In this document: positions 13,201 through 24,881 of the stretch, in pieces
Layout of the letters: each line of letters starts with the position of its first letter
How positions within the stretch are numbered: the first letter of the stretch is position 1
Origin: Collybia mongolica
Lineage: Eukaryota; Basidiomycota; Agaricomycetes; Agaricales; Clitocybaceae
Reading direction: 5' to 3'
Length of the DNA stretch: 64,000 bases
Assembly (NCBI GenBank): GCA_013420905.1
Contig: JAAXNY010000009.1
Location: 62,001-126,000, forward strand
Notes under the pieces: generated by a model
The model's input: only the letters and a program-made list of their open reading frames with translations
Databases searched by the model: none
What the model was told of the DNA's origin: nothing
Position numbers and translations under genes: made by a program

Positions 13201-13991
13201 TTGCTCATGCAGATCCCACTGAGCTTAGGGATTGTTTTACGGATACTATGATGGTATCACTGGGCTTGTTCGCGAGCCGGTGGAAGGTGCTAAGAAAGAG
13301 GTGGATTTGGTTCTTCATCTCTCGTCATAATGTTGTTCAAGTTATCTGCACAGGGTTTCATAGGAGCGATCAAAGGGTCTGCTCGGAGTTGTGAGTGCTC
13401 TTACTCAGCCTTCGTAACATATCCCTGAAACAAAGTCTAGTCGTAAATGTTACTATGCGACCAGCCGCTGGAATCGTCGGGGTTTTAGTGCATCCTTTCC
13501 AAGGCGCATGGAAGAGTATGCAATCGCCAATAGGACGAAGGCAAGAACAGCAGGAGCGCATCACGCGAATATCTGATGGCATCGAAGCCTTGAGGAACAG
13601 CACGGAATTTCAGCGGTCGGAGATCATCAGGAAATTTAACTACGCAAAGCCTGGTACAAAGGAGCGGCAGCGGAAGTACAAAGACCTAGCAGAAAAGGTC
13701 CTGCTTGAGGATGCTGAGACGGATCGTAAAGACTCCGATAGATCGAGGGACGGAGGGTCACCTTCAAGCTCGTCCAAGAGCCCGCTTACGGGCCCTCCGA
13801 AGAGCCCCCCGCCACCACCGTCACCGCGCCGACTACCCCCACCTTTCCAAAGGTCGGAGTCACAGAAGGGCCGAAGAACTGAAGCCGACGAAGATTCTGA
13901 GTTTGAACGAGACCTCGAACTTGCTAAACAATTGTCCTTGGCAGAGCAGCGGGGTTACGAACGCGGGCTGGCGAGTCAATTCCGTGAGTAA
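10224..13991 (+). CDS. UDP-glucose:sterol glucosyltransferase-like protein (GT1 family, Atg26-related)
   Basis: Intron-rich gene for a GT1-fold glycosyltransferase that would move glucose from UDP-glucose to a lipid or sterol acceptor at membranes. Visible in order: an acidic N-terminus, the N-domain opening MNIVIMIVGSRG and KDGHRVRIATHETF, the segment FAADAIISNPPAFAHVHCAEALGIP, then the nucleotide-sugar-binding C-domain with VSAVVHHGGAGTT and VVVPFFGDQGFWG. A long family-specific tail follows, ending in a proline-rich stretch and an acidic helix. The GRAM/PH regions of classical Atg26 are not seen, so it is a short form. Exons are separated by ~50-nt introns (e.g. 10860-10907). One exon is only 10 nt (11233-11242) and supplies the codons of TMPW. 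The exon border near 10385-10410 is unresolved. The acceptor is not determined. Confidence 0.8.
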
Positions 13992-14722
13992 GGATGTACT
14001 TGATAGTTATGGAATCACATACCATGTCGTGTATCTCATGCATATCAATTTATGGAGGAAAGTCTGACAACCGTCTACTGCCAGTTCAGTTTGCGTGAAA
14101 ACGGAAAAGTAAAGGCACCGCATCATCTAGTTTCCGAGTGACTGATGAAAGGAATAACGATTACAAACTGGTTCGCTTATGGACAACACTGGCGCCATAC
14201 GGACGGCGGTAGCCTAGTCAGCCGACAGAACTAAGTTATACAGATGTAGATCATTTCGCCACTGCTCTTAGCTTCATTCCAATCCGTATCTACTGATTAT
14301 CCCAGGACGCTGGCGGTACTTCTAGGATCCCGGTAACCAGCCTGAAATTATACACGCCGTTAAAAACCTAGCGGGGTAATTTAGGCCAATTGAATGAGGC
14401 ATTTCATGTGTCGAAGTCATTTCTCTTCGTCAAATAGCGTTGAGCAAGTTGATGATACTAGACCCTCTACTACGGAAGTACATAATCACCCGCGATGTAC
14501 TTATGATACTTCTCAATCTAAAGTATTCAACCATCCTTACCCGTTTTACCAGTCCCCTTGGAAGGCTACCATCTTTCGCAGAACGTTCCTAAACGTGACG
14601 AGTATTGCCAAGCATTCATTGCAGCTGTTTGGTATTCGGCCTTTCCGTGAGAACACGAAAGGTTTTACCTGTAGTCAAACTGTGCAAGAGCTGGGCCGAA
14701 AAACATGTCGGGTTTGAAGTGA
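13992..14722. other. Intergenic, no gene seen
   Basis: The open stretch at 14394-14717 has no recognisable motif. The region lies between the glucosyltransferase stop and the relic of its own 3' end. Confidence 0.5.
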
Positions 14723-14801
14723 CCTCAAACTTCCTAAACAATTGCCTTTGGCAAAGCAGCAGGGATACAAACGTGAGCTAGCGAGCCAATTCCATTAATG
14801 A
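14723..14801 (+). pseudogene. Decayed duplicate of the glucosyltransferase C-terminal codons
   Basis: This 79-bp stretch matches 13912-13992, the last codons of the preceding gene, with scattered substitutions (CAATTGCCTTTGGCAAAGCA here against CAATTGTCCTTGGCAGAGCA there), and ends in a stop codon at the equivalent place. About 730 bp of unrecognised sequence separates the two copies. It looks like the relic of a local tandem duplication of the gene's 3' end. Confidence 0.65.
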
Positions 14802-14863
14802 GGAGATATTAAACGGTAGTCGAATCACCCACCATACTGTATCTCCGTGAATATACGGATCCT

Positions 14864-16720
14864 TCACGCATTTTCTTCTGCACCATCCACAGGTGTCGCG
14901 GGGACAGAATCCGCAACGGGGTTGTTTTCCTTGTCTTTATCAGACGCTTTCCCTCTGCCTCGCACACCACGCCCCCGACCTCTCCCCCTTCCTCGTCGAG
15001 GTGTTGCAGATGGGGTGGCTTCCTCGGGGGTCTCCTCTTCAGCTTCTGCACGTGCAGCTGCTGGTGTAGCTGTTCCCCTTGTCCTTCCCCGCCCCCTTGC
15101 TCGTCTGCCTCCTCTTGTTCTTCGGGCAGAGGTGGCGGTTGTTCTACGAGCCGACACTGGGGGAGCCGTGGCGTCGTCCTGGTCGACGTCATTCTCGCCA
15201 TCGAAGAACTCGTTCCTTGCATTGCTTCGATCGTTTCTTCGCTCCCCGGCTTGGCTGGTACTCCGATCTTCGTCTTTCTCTTCGATGGTTCGATCCTCGT
15301 CCCCTAGAAGACCCTGGAGGTCTGGGGGAATTTCCTGCATCGCCACACTCGGTGCGCCCTGCAGATATCGGAGCTTATTACGAATGCTTGTAGTGATGCG
15401 TTGGAGGGATGCGGGAGAGTTCTGGTTGTCGACTTTTCCGGTTAAAGGGGGGTGGAGTTTCCATTGTGAGTCTTCGAAGAAAGAATCATAGACTGTTGCG
15501 GGAAGTTCATCGGGGATTGCAGCGCCAACTAGGACAGCCGTTTCGTAGGTCCAACATCTGCTGACGTTCTTGATGGTGTAGCCACCTCCACCGAGGACAA
15601 GAAGAGGAACGTTGTATTTACGCACAAAGTTCACGCATTCCCCATGGGCAGCAATTGACAGATTGAACGCGCCAAGTCGATCACAGCCGAGAGAATCAGC
15701 GCCACATTGCAAGACGATAGAGGATGGCCGAAATGCAGTCACCGTGTCGTCGATAACAGTTTTGAAGATCGTGAGGTACATGTCGTCGTCGATGCCGTCT
15801 TGTAATGGCACATTCAGACAGAAGTGTTTCCCGTTGCCGCTCCCATTATCATCAAGTTTTCCAGTTCCAGGAAAGAAGTCGCCAGTATACTTATGGAAGG
15901 ACACAGTCATAACTCGGTTACTCTGATAGAAAGCAAGCTCAACGCCATCTCCATGGTGAATGTCTATATCTATATACAAGACCCGAGGATGGTACCTGAT
16001 GGATAAGATGTTTAGTGATATCACATGCAATGTTGCCATGTTATCCAGACCTGAGAAGTTCGAGAATCGCGAGAACGATATCGTTGACATAACAGAATCC
16101 ACTTGCTTCACCTCTTTTAGCGTGATGTAGGCCACCAGACCAATTAATGGCAATATCAGTGGTCCCTGCGGCTAGCTTACGTGCGCCCGCAAGCGACCCC
16201 CCCGCGTACATACGGCAAAAGTCATACATGTCAGAAAATATTGGGCAATCCTCGACGCAGTTAAAAGTGTCGATCATCTGCCTCATTTGATTCTGGTTGC
16301 CGGGTGTAACTCTGCAGACGTGGATGGTGAATATAGTTTTGTAGGCCATATGCAACTGACCTGGATAAGAAATCTATATAGTCGTGATCGTGATATGTCT
16401 CTAGCTCGGTTTGGGTCGCTGGGCGTGGATCAAATATGTGATGTATCTGCTTATCGAGACCATATCCCATAACGAGAGCGTTTGTGAGGGTCAACCGGTG
16501 AGGTTTCATTGGGTGCCGTTCCTTAGCATATGGTCAAAAGATTAAACGCCTGAGACGCCTGAACGACATACTCCATAGTGGTGGCCACCAACACCTCTCG
16601 GAGAGTAGTAGGATACGATGGGACGAGAATGTGACTGTCCCTAGGTATGAGCTAAGGTATTGTCCAATTCAGCAGATGAACATACATTGATGCGCTCAGC
16701 GATGGGTTGAGCTGTGCCAT
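14864..16720 (-). CDS. hos2: Class I histone deacetylase, Hos2/HDAC3 type, with R/G-rich tail
   Basis: Zn-dependent lysine deacetylase acting on histone tails in the nucleus. Exons (minus): 16720-16682, 16640-16572, 16521-16361, 16311-16051, 15995-14864, giving 553 residues. Motifs in order: [13 protein letters not shown], the catalytic histidine pair in [20 protein letters not shown], metal-binding [32 protein letters not shown] and [18 protein letters not shown]. The segments [15 protein letters not shown] and NEFFDGEND point to Hos2/HDAC3 rather than Rpd3, suggesting a Set3/SMRT-like complex by analogy. About 110 C-terminal residues beyond the usual end are rich in RGR repeats (two clusters, roughly residues 457-485 and 505-527) followed by an acidic end, which is unusual. 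The first exon uses a weak GTTCAT donor, so the exact start is the least certain part. Confidence 0.9.
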
Positions 16721-17131
16721 GAATACCTCTGTCAAAAAAATATGGGGAAGAAGAGAACGTCGTCGATTGAGATGTTCGAACCATCCTGCACATGAATCCC
16801 AAGTCAGTAAATGTCGTATGGTAGACATGTGAGTATATCCGAAGTTATTGTGACTGACTTTAAATTATGCCCCTTCGATGAATATGAGCGTTCTTATATC
16901 TGGATATTCGCAATGGAATATTTCCCCTGAGAACCAGTTAGTTCAGCATTGAATTTGAGGACGCGACTGGAGAACACACGAAAGCAAAACTAGCTTGATT
17001 CCAATTTATAGGACAATCTTATGTCAGGCTTTCTCACGATATCCTCACCCTCCCAACCACAAGTTCAACCAAGCCTTGCGCGTCCCCTGTGTAAACTACC
17101 GTGTCTCTAAGCCCATACTCCAGAACCTTGG

Positions 17132-18219
17132 GTGGCTTCCATGCGCGGAAACATCGTCTTATCTGTGGTACTCGCAACATTGGGAACTAGCCTCGCATCA
17201 TCGGGAGATAGGTCCTCCGATTTCCAAAAATGCATCGCTCAATGCCAAATGCACCAATGTGACCCCCCACGGTCAACTAACTTGCCATTGGCCTTACGAC
17301 TTACGCGTTGGACGTGTGCCGACGATTGCAAATACACATGCATGCACGACATCACAAATCGGGACGTTCAGAGAGGAGTCAAAATTCAGCAATATTATGG
17401 GAAGTGGCCATTCTGGCGACTGGCCGGGATGCAGGAACCTGCTTCAGTAGTTTTTTCTCTGATGAACCTATGGGCTCATGTACGAGGGGCACTTAAAGTA
17501 CGCGAGAAAGTACCGAAGAGCCATCCTATGAAGGCGTATTATCTCATTTGGTCTCTTGTGAGCATAAACGCATGGTTTTGGTCATCAACATTTCACACGC
17601 GAGGTCAGTACACACATGAAAATAATTCTTGTGTTGCATCTTATTATTCATTCTAGACCTTCCGGCCACTGAGAAGATGGATTACTTTTCGGCTGCGCTG
17701 GCAATAATGTACGCTCTTTACTATACTGCCGTACGAATGTTCCATCTTTACCCCCGATCCCGACACCCACGAATTACCACCCCAGCCATGAGCAAATCCC
17801 AATTGACCAGCCTAGCAAGCAAAGCATGGCCTCTCCTCTGCAGTCTTGCATACTTAGCGCATATATCTTATTTGACACTTCTTCCCCGATTCGACTACAC
17901 ATACAATATGGCATTCAACCTCATCCTCGGTCTTGCGCACAACGCGCTATGGCTCATGTACTCTTTGCCTACCTCCGCCATCCAAAGATTCCACACACAA
18001 CCGAATTCTTATCGCCCCCATTTTGTCAGTAAGGCTGCGGTGTTTGTGGGGGTCACGACAGCCGCTACAGCTCTTGAGTTGTTCGACTTTCCTCCCTGGG
18101 GTGGAGTCATTGACGCCCACGCCCTCTGGCATCTCGTAACCGCACCGATAGCCCTGTTCTGGTACAATTTCCTAATACAAGATGCTCTCGACCCCAGCTG
18201 GAGAGAACAAAAGATGTAA
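17132..18219 (+). CDS. per1: Per1-like GPI-anchor lipid remodelling protein (PGAP3 family)
   Basis: Multi-pass ER/Golgi protein of the Per1/PGAP3 family (CREST superfamily), required to remove the sn-2 acyl chain of GPI anchors before lipid remodelling. Two exons, 17132-17603 and 17657-18219, joined by a 53-nt intron that splits the codon for the Asp in HTRDLP; the product is 344 residues. It has an N-terminal signal sequence (IVLSVVLATLGTSLASSGD), a luminal cysteine-rich segment (CIAQCQMHQC, CADDCKYTC), then YYGKWPFWR and family motifs NAWFWSSTFHTR and DYFSAALAIMYALYY, and hydrophobic helices to the end. A conserved histidine pair near the C-terminus (DAHALWHL) fits the CREST hydrolase pattern. 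An alternative start is three codons downstream. Confidence 0.92.
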
Positions 18220-18761
18220 GATGTAAAAATCCTTCACCCAGTATGTGACAACACCCTCGCCACTACTTCATAAGTTGCTAATGATGCGTATGACAGTCGG
18301 ACGTGTATTTCAGCTCACTGGCTATTTTAAGTTTGTTGACATGTTGTAATCATTCATGTTGTACACTATATGTGGCCTTGCTTGGGATATATGGTTAGGT
18401 TCCAGATTCTCACCACCGTGAAAGAGTGGGACTTTGCAAACAGTTTTTCCGCAAAAGGGGCCGGGATTACGTGCGGTCCGGTCTGGAGCGTCCGTCATAA
18501 GCATTTCCCTTTCCGATGATCTTCCAGCAATTCATTTTTTAGCTTGTGCGTCTTCTCGGTTTTATCGAAGGATCTATTTTTATAACCACTCAGGTTTCTG
18601 AAAGCCAGGCCACCCGGGAAAGTGGACCGCTATATTCGCTGGCACAACGATCTCGTCTTCACCGTGTCGAATGACACTTCATCTGATCTATCCATTTTTC
18701 CGCTGCAGTATCGAACCACTACTTTTTCCAGGTGACTTGAAAGCAGCGGGCCGTCGCCGCC

Positions 18762-18769
18762 CTATATAT
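18762..18769 (+). promoter_or_regulatory. TATA-box-like element of first GH12 gene
   Basis: CTATATAT about 50 bp upstream of the ATG at 18815. The paralogue has an equivalent at a similar distance. Confidence 0.55.
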
Positions 18770-18814
18770 GAAACCGCACTCTGAGAATGTACCTGTGCTT
18801 CACACGGAACTAAC

Positions 18815-20124
18815 ATGGCGTTCGCAAAGAATTTGATCCTTTTATTTCTCACCCTGTCTTTAACCTCTGTCCTGGGGAGTCCCCTTCCTGACGAGGAAAA
18901 GAGCCTCGCGAAGAGAGGCAACGTATTGAGTGGACAGTGGGACACTGAATCAGAGGTTTATATAATACCTCGCTACGGAATGCCATGCACTGACTACATC
19001 CCATCTTAGATCAACGGGTAAGCCCTTACTCAAGGTTTGTTTGCCCGATGCCAATCATATGCAAGGCGCTTCATTCTGGAAAACAACCTGTGGGGAATGT
19101 CGGCTGGAACTGGTAGGTTTTAACCAACCTCCCACCTGTACACTGGAGATTAACCACATTTTCAGGCTCTCAAAGCTCTCAGGTGACATCCACCAGTGGC
19201 AACTCTGTTGCGTGGTATACCAATTATAACTGGTCCGGAGGTGCGTTCCGTTATTTTCATCACAGCTGGTTAACTTATCTTTCCTACTAAGGCAATTTCA
19301 ACGTCAAGAGCTGTTGGTATAAGCCTCTTCACTTACATCACGCGACACTGACACTCCGCTTTCACAGATGCCAATCTCGACCTCAGGACTGGTTTAGGCA
19401 AAAGGATTTCCGCGATTTCCTCCATTCCAACAAGCTGGCACTGGACTTACACCAGCGCGTCCTCGGGATTAGTGGCAGACGTTTCCTACGATCTGTGGCT
19501 TTCTAACACGGCTGGTACGGGCGGTGCTTCTTCGAGTTCGACATATGAAGTGTGGGTCATCCATCTACTCCGAAAGCATATTAGACACTAATATCGTCGA
19601 ATATAGTATGATTTGGCTAAGCACAAGGGGAGGGTAGGTGCTTTGCATCGTAACTCGGGGGCGTCTCTCCTAACAAAATATCGTCAGTGCTGGACCTGCT
19701 GGGTCTCAAATTGGTACCGTAAAGTGGGTGGATCGAACCCGCTGACTCTGATAACAACTGATAACGGGATCAGTATCAACGGTGTCAACTGGAGACTTTT
19801 CAGGGGTAACGTGTCCACTTGGGTCGTTTTCTCCTTTGTTGCACCCAACGAGATGACTGGATATGATTCGGATCTTAAGCCGTTCTTGAGTGCGTTTATC
19901 TATCTTACCTTTATTTTCACTTTTGATGACACCTCCCCCTCCTAGCTTACTTGACCTCAAGCCAAGGGGTTTCTTCATCCCAGTTTTTGGTCCAAGCTCA
20001 GGCCGGAACAGAGCCATTTATCGGTTTGTTGCCTTATCATAAACGTCCTAATATATCCTGAACGGTTGCTAAACTAGGGAGTGCCAGACTCACGACGACT
20101 TCGTATTCTATTAGCATCAACTAA
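18815..20124 (+). CDS. Secreted GH12 endoglucanase/xyloglucanase, first of a tandem pair
   Basis: Glycoside hydrolase family 12, retaining hydrolysis of beta-1,4-glucans or xyloglucan outside the cell. Eleven exons: 18815-18955, 19010-19017, 19066-19112, 19166-19240, 19292-19312, 19368-19551, 19607-19633, 19688-19723, 19774-19889, 19946-20023, 20078-20124; 259 residues. Signal peptide (residues 1-21, ending VLGS), then a dibasic KR site (about residue 34) suggesting Kex2 processing. The GH12 core includes [19 protein letters not shown], the nucleophile glutamate in TYEVMIWL (codon next to an exon border) and the acid/base glutamate in QAGTEPFIG. Exon 2 is only 8 nt. The paralogue 521 bp downstream has the same exon plan, so this is a tandem duplication with both copies intact. 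Confidence 0.93.
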
Positions 20125-20583
20125 GGATTCTCGACGCGCACGACGTCAGTTTCATTGTAGTGTCTGTACTATGACTTACGTTTCACTTGCACGGAATGCC
20201 ACTTCTTTGTTCCAACATTCACCATGAGGGAGTAATATTTAGCGCCTCGGCCTAAAGATTCAACTCAGTCAAACTTACCACGTTAAAGTGGACCCAAAAT
20301 GAATTTTACTTCTCAGGATGTGCTCCAACCACTATCACGCCCTTGGTCGGAGGATCTACTGACTCGCGCATGACAGTACGTCTTCTCCAAATGGTTACTC
20401 ACAACCCTACATGCTAACTTGACTTTCTCAGCACTTACACCTTTTATCCTTCTGATTCCTCCGTATACTCCTTGATTTCTCCGGGAGACTTGTAACGAAC
20501 ATCCCAGATATATGAAGTTACACGGACCCCAAACGTCGGCCCGTTGCATAGTTTGGTATGACATCGAGCGATACTAGGGATTG
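20125..20583. other. Intergenic spacer between the GH12 paralogues
   Basis: No coding exon or repeat is recognised apart from the promoter region of the second GH12 gene at its right end. Confidence 0.5.
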
Positions 20584-20593
20584 AATATATAAG
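20584..20593 (+). promoter_or_regulatory. TATA-box-like element of second GH12 gene
   Basis: AATATATAAG about 55 bp upstream of the ATG at 20645. Confidence 0.55.
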
Positions 20594-20644
20594 CACAGGA
20601 GATTCTCCGTTCGCCTTCAAGATTTGCACATCTCCCTCCTCGAT

Positions 20645-21982
20645 ATGGCCCTCACAAGAGCTCTGCTTTCTTTCGTATTTGCATTGACCTTGACTCTATC
20701 ATTGGCTTCTCCTGCCAATGAAACCCGTATTCTTTCCAAGCGTGGTGCAGTTTTAACAGCTCAATTTGCCACTGAGTCCGAGGTCGGTCTAATACAATTC
20801 CTTGAACGTGTCTGCTAACATTCCTCATCACCTTCAAGGCTAACGGGTAAAAAAAATCAGCTTATATGTAGTTATACTCGAACTAAACCGAACATATCAC
20901 CAGCCGCTTTATTCTTGAGAACAATCTCTGGGGTCAAAGCGCGGCCACTAGCGGTCAGTGTTTATATGTACTGTCGGCTCGCTAAACACCGGTATTGCCT
21001 GCAGGGTCGCAAAGTTCTCAAGTGACTGCAACGAACGGAAATACAGTTACTTGGCATACAACTTATACCTGGGCCGGAGGTACGACAACAACTTCGACAA
21101 GTTGGATGCGATGTTGCTTACTGTATATTTGTAGGAAACTTCAATGTCAAGAGTTGTTCGTAAACCTTTTATAACGCTAAAGCTGAACTTTATCTGTATC
21201 GTTAACCCTCGTAACAGATGCAAACCTCGATCTTCGGAGTGGATTAGGAAAATCCATTTCCTCTATTCAGTCCATTCCGACTGCATGGTCCTGGACATAT
21301 ACATCGGCATCCTCTGGCCTTGTTGCTGATGTATCCTACGACCTGTGGCTCTCAAATAACCCCAGCTCAGGCGGCGCATCTTCAAGTTCCACGTTTGAGA
21401 TGTGCGTATGCAGAAAACGATGACAGAGATATATATTCAACCGATCTCCTTCTCATAGAATGGTTTGGCTTAGTACTAGAGGGGGGTAAGAACGCCATTC
21501 TCCCAACAAAGCTTGAATTTGACACTTGGTGTGTTTAGCGCTGGGCCTGCTGGTTCTCAAATTGGCACTGCAAAGTACGTGACACACGCATCACCACAGT
21601 TAAATTTCAAAATACAATAACGCCTATCTTAGCGTTAACGGCGTCAACTGGAAGCTCTTCAAAGGCACAGTATCGACCTGGACAGTATTCTCCTTTGTCG
21701 CACCGAACGAAATAACAAACTTCAACTCGGATCTCAAAGCTTTCCTCAGTAAGCCGTGAAGCTTTGTGTTCTGAGGCACCTCAAACATAACCCAAATAGC
21801 ATTCCTCACCAACAACCAAGGTGTACCATCGTCTCAGTTCTTAGTCCAAGCTCAAGCCGGAACGGAACCCTTCATAGGTCAGCATTGCAGCCCCCATCCC
21901 TGATCATAACCGTCTATAAATCTTACTATTCTTAGGGAGTGCGACTCTTACGACCAATTCATACTCCATTTCTATCAATTAA
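20645..21982 (+). CDS. Secreted GH12 endoglucanase/xyloglucanase, second of a tandem pair
   Basis: Paralogue of the gene ending at 20124, with the same eleven-exon plan and again 259 residues: 20645-20782, 20839-20846, 20904-20953, 21005-21079, 21135-21155, 21218-21401, 21459-21485, 21539-21574, 21633-21748, 21800-21877, 21936-21982. Signal peptide (residues 1-22, ending SLAS), then LSKR as a likely Kex2 site. Core motifs [20 protein letters not shown], nucleophile Glu in FEIMVWL and acid/base Glu in QAGTEPFIG are all present. Exons 4 to 11 have exactly the lengths of the first gene's exons, and exon 2 is again 8 nt. The ends are nearly the same (SYSISIN before the stop). Intron sequences have diverged, so the duplication is not recent. 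The substrate (cellulose, mixed glucan or xyloglucan) cannot be decided from sequence. Confidence 0.93.
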
Positions 21983-22647
21983 AGTCCCAAAGAGGGATGT
22001 AAGTAGCCCTTGTCTGACGAGCCTGTCGGCTTGCTTATGATTTGCAATATGCTTTTCGAAGAGCATTTGGGGAACTATACGTATTTCTGCTAAGTCACAA
22101 TAAAATATGATGATTTCAACTTGGACGTGGAATACCTCCGTAGCATGGTAGAATTTTGATACGAAGAAATTCAGACCCAACCCAGAAGGAAGTTGATATC
22201 GCAAATTGCAATGTGCTTTTGAAGTACCCTGTTCTCAGTCCTATAGGAAGTGATAATCGACCAGACGCCGAAGTCTAAGCAATGTCGACCACGACTTCTT
22301 AAAAATTAGGTCAGTCTGATATGAGTGGGCCAGAAGCGAGAGCACCCGAAGATTACGGGCTTATCGCTGTGGTACGGACGGTGGGAACGGAAGGAAGAGG
22401 TTTGGAGACGAAGGTCACGACCGGTCACGAGCTGAACCAGAGCAAATACAATCACGTGATTTCCGCAACGACCATTCGGACAATCCATTTGGGCTTGGCG
22501 GATTTCGGGGCCATGATTGAATCAACTCACCATATTTACTCCGAAAGCCTGATATCATAGGTCAAAAAAATCCGCGCCTCCCGGGATATCTCTAGAAATC
22601 CGGATATCACAGCCAGATAAAAACCTGGTGTCACATCGTCCTAAAAT
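21983..22647. other. Intergenic; 5' flank of PRO1
   Basis: No protein-like frame. The open stretch at 22321-22560 shows no motif. No clear TATA box precedes the PRO1 start. Confidence 0.5.
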
Positions 22648-24509
22648 ATGGTCAAAATTCGAAATGGGCCTCCTTGCACGATTGTGATCAAACTCGGTAA
22701 GTTTTGCGACGAGCTTAACGAATTTTTGTGATAGAACGCCCGTGTGCTAATTAGGTACTTCGTCAATCGTCCATGAAACCACACACCAACCTTTATTATC
22801 GACACTATCATCTGTCGTAGAAACTGTCGTACACCTGCGATCTCAGGGGCACAAAGTTGTCCTTGTGAGTTCGGGTGCTATAGGGGTGGGGCTTAAGCGT
22901 ATGGATATGGCCAGTAGACCAAAGAGTCTGTCAGGAAAGCAGGTGGGCAAATGGACTTCAGCTATTTTTGGTCGCGACTTACAGCCCCACAAGGCTTTAG
23001 CAGCGATTGGCCAAGGTCGGCTTATCGCATTGTGGGATAATTTATTCGGCCAGCTTGGACAACCAATCGCGCAAGTGCTCCTAACGCGTGGTGACATATC
23101 GGATGTGTGTCGAGGACATGTTGTGGTGTTTTCTTAAACCCGCTGACATTCCACGTCGCCAGCGCACGCGATATTTGAACGCTGTCAACACATTCAAGGA
23201 ATTGCTGTCAATGGGGGTCATCCCAATCGTCAACGAGAACGACACGGTATCCGTTAGCGTGAGTCAAACCTCTTTCGAGAATTTAGAGAAATGCTAACGA
23301 AGACACTTACCCAGGAAATCAAATTCGGAGACAACGACACACTGTCCGCCATCACGTCATCCATGATCCACGCCGATTATCTCTTCCTTCTCACAGATGT
23401 TGATGGCCTGTACACTTCCAATCCACGGAAGGACCCAACTGCAAGGCAGATCGAGGTTGTCACATCAATCTCTGCCATCCGTAAAGAAGGTGGGAAGATT
23501 AGTTCCTCGGGGCTTGTCAATGCTGACGAGTCGATTTCTAGTGAGCACGACGACACTGGGTTCGAGTTTGGGCACAGGCGGGATGGAAACTAAACTTATT
23601 GCCGCTGAGATCGCAACTGCTGCTGGTGTCATCACGATCATTTTATCGAGCAAACACCCAGAGAACGTTTTTGGCATCATCCAGTACTACAACCGAAATT
23701 TACCGAAACCCGTCTCCGTCCCCCCGACTCCCCGTGAACCATTGTCAGGAAGAACAAGTCCTACCATGAGAACTGAGAGTGCCCATGTCAGCCGGAGCTC
23801 GTCGCCCGTTCCCACGAGGCCACCGCATACCATGTTTACCGCAGCCAGTGTGCCGATGCGAGACCTCAAGTCGTGGACGAGCCATACTCTGTTTCCCTCT
23901 GGAAGTGTCATCATCGATAGTGGTGCACACCATGTTTTATCACGCCGTGAATCTGGCGGGCGTCTACTAGCCGCAGGTGTTCTCGGGGTTGTTGGTGCGT
24001 TTGCCTCGGGTCAGGCGGTTCGGATTGTCATTCAACGTAAACCCAATGGGAGCCCATCAACACAAGATGCAGACGGTACGGAGCATACGACTCCACGTCT
24101 CGATGATTTAGCAACCACGCGACCAACGACACCGACATTGTTTGCCGCGTCTTCTTTGTCTTCTTCAGTGACCTCTCTTGAGCCACTTACGCGTTCCGGA
24201 TCGTCTACTGACCTCGCGGAGAGTATGACTGCATTGAAACCCCTGGGACACGCCACAGAAGACGACGTTGTTCTAGTTGAAAAGACCGAAGTTGATGAAT
24301 CAGATTTGGTGGAGGTTGGCCGGGGTCTTGCTAATTACAACTCAGCACAAATTACTCGGGTGAAGGGGTTGAACAGGTATGTCCATCTATGTCCGAGATC
24401 GGCGCATGTGAGCTAAGAAATTTTCAGCACTTATCTCTCACAGGTCTTGGGCTATGCAGACTCTGAATATGTGGTCGAGAACATCACTATCAGGGTACCT
24501 CCATCGTGA
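22648..24509 (+). CDS. pro1: Glutamate 5-kinase with C-terminal PUA domain
   Basis: First enzyme of proline synthesis: ATP-dependent phosphorylation of L-glutamate to gamma-glutamyl phosphate, cytosolic. Seven exons: 22648-22696, 22755-22942, 22994-23104, 23163-23258, 23315-23489, 23542-24376, 24428-24509; 511 residues. The amino-acid kinase fold shows [42 protein letters not shown] and [12 protein letters not shown], then [16 protein letters not shown]. The C-terminal PUA domain is clear ([28 protein letters not shown]). The protein is longer than yeast Pro1 because of two low-complexity Ser/Thr/Pro-rich insertions, one between kinase and PUA domains and one inside or after the first PUA strands. 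Feedback inhibition by proline is known for the family, and nothing here contradicts it. Confidence 0.95.
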
Positions 24510-24881
24510 TCGTTTCTCGATCTGTTTCGCAAAAGTTTGCTGTGGTCCATGTATTGTATTAATGGTTTTAGAGTACAGCTCGTACGCAGAAACGTTTGTC
24601 CGTGTGTAGAACTAGCATCAACAAATTACACGTACCCCGATTTCATACTCTGCTCTGCGCGAGTTACAGCCCACTTACCTCGGTCCTCCATTTGGCGTCC
24701 TGGCTCGTTTTGGCACTGTGGCTGAAAGTATATATTTGGCGCGACCAAACAACCGAGATTTTCCTTCCGATAATTTTCTCTACGCCAGCCCACCCACCAC
24801 TGCACCTCCCTGTCTCTTGTCGTCCATTTCTCTCAACAACTTATGCAATAATTTATCAACCCTCTCTCTCTTAACGCCGTC

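Noticed and set aside
14847..15491. Long plus-strand open frame over the deacetylase C-terminus
   Set aside because: Antisense shadow of the RGR-rich tail; composition is a by-product of GC-rich codons.
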